Both the position numbers and the translations under genes were made by a program. Under the pieces are notes generated by a model. That model worked only from the letters and a program-made list of their open reading frames with translations. It did no database searches and was not told the origin of the DNA. From NCBI GenBank assembly GCA_902490585.1, contig CABUEI010000069.1:1-7293 (forward strand): DNA of 7,293 bases. Reading direction: 5' to 3'. This document shows positions 5,524 to 7,293 of this stretch, piece after piece (the stretch's first letter is position 1; the number at the start of each line of letters is the position of its first letter). This DNA is from an uncultured Oscillospiraceae bacterium (GTDB lineage: Bacteria; Bacillota; Clostridia; Oscillospirales; Ruminococcaceae).

Positions 5524-6732
5524 ATGTTAGAATTACTGTCGCCTGCCGGCGATTTGGAATGCCTTATGTCCGCTGTTGATTACGGCTGTGACGCTGTATA
5601 TCTCGGAAGTACCATGTTTGGTATGAGAGCTGGTTCAGCAAAATTCGATCCCGAAACACTGAGAAAAGGTGTTGAATATGCTCATGCAAGAGGTGCGAGA
5701 GTTCACCTTACCTGCAACACTGTTCCGTCAAACGATGAAATAGAACTGCTTCCCGAGTTTATCAAAACCGCATACGACTGCGGAATTGACGCCGCAATTG
5801 TAAGTGATATCGGATGTATTGCACTGATTAAACATACTGTGCCTGATCTTGAAATTCATGTTTCAACACAGGCTGGCGTTGTAAACTATGTTACAGCAAA
5901 TGAGCTTTATAAAATGGGAGCAAAAAGAGTAGTACTTGCCCGTGAGGTCGATATTGAAAACATCAAGCGTATCAGGGACAATATACCTGAGGATATGGAT
6001 ATAGAAGTATTTGTTCACGGAGCAATGTGTGTATCTTTTTCGGGCAGATGTCTGCTTTCAAGCTTTATGACGGGAAGAAATGCAAACAAGGGTGAGTGCG
6101 CCCAGCCTTGCCGTTGGAAATATCACCTTGTCGAAGAAAAGCGTCCGGGCGACTATTACGAACTGTCCGAGGGCGAGGGCGGTTCATATATCCTTAATGC
6201 AAAAGATATGTGCATGATTGAACACCTAAAGGAACTGAAAGACGCAGGCGTTACAAGCTTCAAAATAGAAGGCAGAGCAAAATCCGCATATTATACCGCA
6301 ACAGTTACAAACGCCTACAGAGCGGCACTTGACGCAGTTAAAAATAATGAGCCTGTTCCGCAGTGGGCAATAGACGAAGTATATAAGGTAAGTCACAGAC
6401 AGTACTGCACAGGTTTCTATTTCAATAAAGAAGACGCTAATCAGTATTATGAGAACAGCGGCTATATCCGTGAGTGTGACTTTGTCGGTGTGGTTGACAG
6501 CTGTGAAAACGGCAGGGTAAATATAACTCAGAGAAACTATTTCACAGTACATGATGACCTTGAAGTGCTGTCACCGGGTAAGAAGCCCGTAAAGCTTGAC
6601 ATTCCTTATCTTATCAATTCAAAGGGCGAGCAGACCGAAATAGCAAACCGTGCAACTGAAAAAATGTACTTTGACTATCCCGTTCAGTTCCCACCCCATT
6701 CTATAATAAGAAAACCCGTAGTAAACAAGTAA
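5524..6732 (+). CDS. trhP: Peptidase U32 family protein, TrhP-type tRNA U34 hydroxylation protein
   Basis: This 402-residue cytosolic protein, usually annotated as a U32 peptidase or collagenase, matches the group shown in E. coli (TrhP/YegQ) and B. subtilis (YrrN/YrrO) to take part in 5-hydroxyuridine formation at tRNA position 34 using prephenate. It opens with ELLSPAGDLECL (3-14), typical of the family. The U32 signature lies at 161-180 (FVHGAMC, then SGRCLLSSF), with further Cys in GECAQPCRW (190-198). C169, C176, C192 and C196 are the likely iron-sulfur ligands. KIEGRAKSAYY (247-257) is another hallmark. The C-terminal part (about 310-400) resembles the small beta domain of longer members, so it is closer to YrrO or YegQ than to short YrrN. 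AAAGG lies 8 nt before the ATG. It follows mltG, as U32 genes do nearby in B. subtilis. The family is sure; the tRNA role is inferred. Confidence 0.88.
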   Translation: MLELLSPAGDLECLMSAVDYGCDAVYLGSTMFGMRAGSAKFDPETLRKGVEYAHARGARVHLTCNTVPSNDEIELLPEFIKTAYDCGIDAAIVSDIGCIALIKHTVPDLEIHVSTQAGVVNYVTANELYKMGAKRVVLAREVDIENIKRIRDNIPEDMDIEVFVHGAMCVSFSGRCLLSSFMTGRNANKGECAQPCRWKYHLVEEKRPGDYYELSEGEGGSYILNAKDMCMIEHLKELKDAGVTSFKIEGRAKSAYYTATVTNAYRAALDAVKNNEPVPQWAIDEVYKVSHRQYCTGFYFNKEDANQYYENSGYIRECDFVGVVDSCENGRVNITQRNYFTVHDDLEVLSPGKKPVKLDIPYLINSKGEQTEIANRATEKMYFDYPVQFPPHSIIRKPVVNK

Positions 6733-6737
6733 TTACC

Positions 6738-6742
6738 GGAGG
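6738..6742 (+). promoter_or_regulatory. Ribosome binding site of the FN3/BIg2 gene
   Basis: A full GGAGG lies 7 nt before the ATG at 6750 and 5 nt after the U32 stop codon. It argues strongly that translation begins at 6750, without an upstream signal peptide. Confidence 0.85.
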
Positions 6743-6749
6743 TACTACT

Positions 6750-7293
6750 ATGCTGAAAGCTCCGCAGAATCTGTTTGCAACCGCTTATGACGGTTCGGTA
6801 CGTTCCGACTGGCAGGCTGTAGACGGCGCAGACGGTTACATTTTACAGTTCTATAATGCCGATGAACCCCAAAAGTGTATTAAAACACGTTATGCGCAGA
6901 ATCTATCCAAGCTTATAATGGGCTTTCGCAACGGCAGAAAGTATCTCGTAAGAGTCAAAGCGTTCTGTTACCGTGACGGTAAAGAGGTATCCGGAGAATT
7001 ATCCGAGGCGGCAGAGTTCATTCCTATATGCCGTCACCTCAAAGCGCAGAACGTGATTACAATGAATAAGGGTGAAACTTCGCAGATTGTCTGGGAGTGC
7101 AGGAATAAAGTTCCTGCGGTTACATTTGCTAGCGTCGATACAGATATTGTAACAGTCACAAAAGGCGGACAGGTGACCGCTGTATCTGACGGTATGGCAG
7201 AGATAATTCTTACTTCGGAGGATGGTGAAACCTTTAGGGTAAAAGTTGCTGTCGGAAGAGATTTATCACGTTGTGCATCAGGGTGCAGGATTA
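6750..7293 (+). CDS. Partial gene: fibronectin type III + bacterial Ig-like (group 2) domain protein
   Basis: The frame is open from the ATG at 6750 to the window edge (181 codons plus one base), so the C-terminus is missing. Residues about 4-91 look like a fibronectin type III domain: SDWQAVDGADGYILQFY (19-35) and GRKYLVRVKAF (62-72) match the conserved Trp/Tyr strands. Residues about 97-168 look like a BIg2 domain, with VDTDIVTVTKGGQVTAVSDG (129-148) and a final strand FRVKVAV. Such domains are usually extracellular binding or spacer modules. Yet the protein starts MLKAPQNLFATAYDG, with no basic-hydrophobic signal peptide, and the FN3 domain begins almost at residue 4. The gene lies 17 nt after the U32 gene and is probably co-transcribed. 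Its function is unknown; an anchor, repeats or an enzyme domain may lie beyond the window. Confidence 0.8.
   Translation, partial: MLKAPQNLFATAYDGSVRSDWQAVDGADGYILQFYNADEPQKCIKTRYAQNLSKLIMGFRNGRKYLVRVKAFCYRDGKEVSGELSEAAEFIPICRHLKAQNVITMNKGETSQIVWECRNKVPAVTFASVDTDIVTVTKGGQVTAVSDGMAEIILTSEDGETFRVKVAVGRDLSRCASGCRI

Noticed and set aside
1..7293. Defence system, CRISPR array, mobile element or other accessory system
   Set aside because: No direct-repeat arrays, transposase, integrase or nuclease-type genes are visible; the genes are housekeeping in style with even base composition.

Overview
The window looks like a piece of a low-to-moderate GC Firmicute chromosome, most likely class Clostridia and plausibly Oscillospiraceae/Ruminococcus-like. 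This is inferred from protein style (the clostridial form of dTMP kinase, a DUF2156 protein, an MltG with a long acidic cytosolic tail), AGGA-type Shine-Dalgarno sites and gene order. All eight genes I support lie on the + strand. The window is almost fully coding, and I see no rRNA, tRNA, CRISPR array, insertion sequence or phage gene.

Region 1 (1-1300): a hairpin at 21-51 is followed by a complete cation diffusion facilitator (CDF) metal exporter. Its metal-site residues (N-D-D-D) suggest manganese, and its cytosolic part looks duplicated. It ends at a good intrinsic terminator (1258-1296).

Region 2 (1299-5434): a well-formed promoter (1299-1327) precedes five tightly packed genes: dTMP kinase (tmk), a DUF2156 / phosphatidylglycerol-lysyltransferase-C-like acyltransferase, a DJ-1/PfpI family protein, 5-formyltetrahydrofolate cyclo-ligase and the endolytic murein transglycosylase MltG. 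Gaps are +24, +4, -10 and +4 nt, so one operon is very likely. It joins dTTP synthesis and one-carbon (folate) metabolism, which supplies dTMP, to a stress/repair-type protein and cell-wall growth. The last gene is followed by a strong GC-rich hairpin (5449-5478) with no real U-tract.

Region 3 (5524-7293): a U32-family protein of the TrhP type (tRNA U34 hydroxylation), then 17 nt later the start of a gene that runs off the window. That partial gene begins directly with a fibronectin type III domain and a bacterial Ig-like group 2 domain, and has no visible signal peptide. From memory, an mltG gene followed by U32 genes is also seen in Bacillus subtilis (yrrL ... yrrN-yrrO), which supports the identification.

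Most of this is ordinary housekeeping sequence. The points most worth a second look are the apparently signal-less FN3/BIg2 protein, the duplicated CDF C-terminal domain, the missing Asp of the DR motif in the dTMP kinase, and two strong hairpins that lack U-tracts at gene boundaries.
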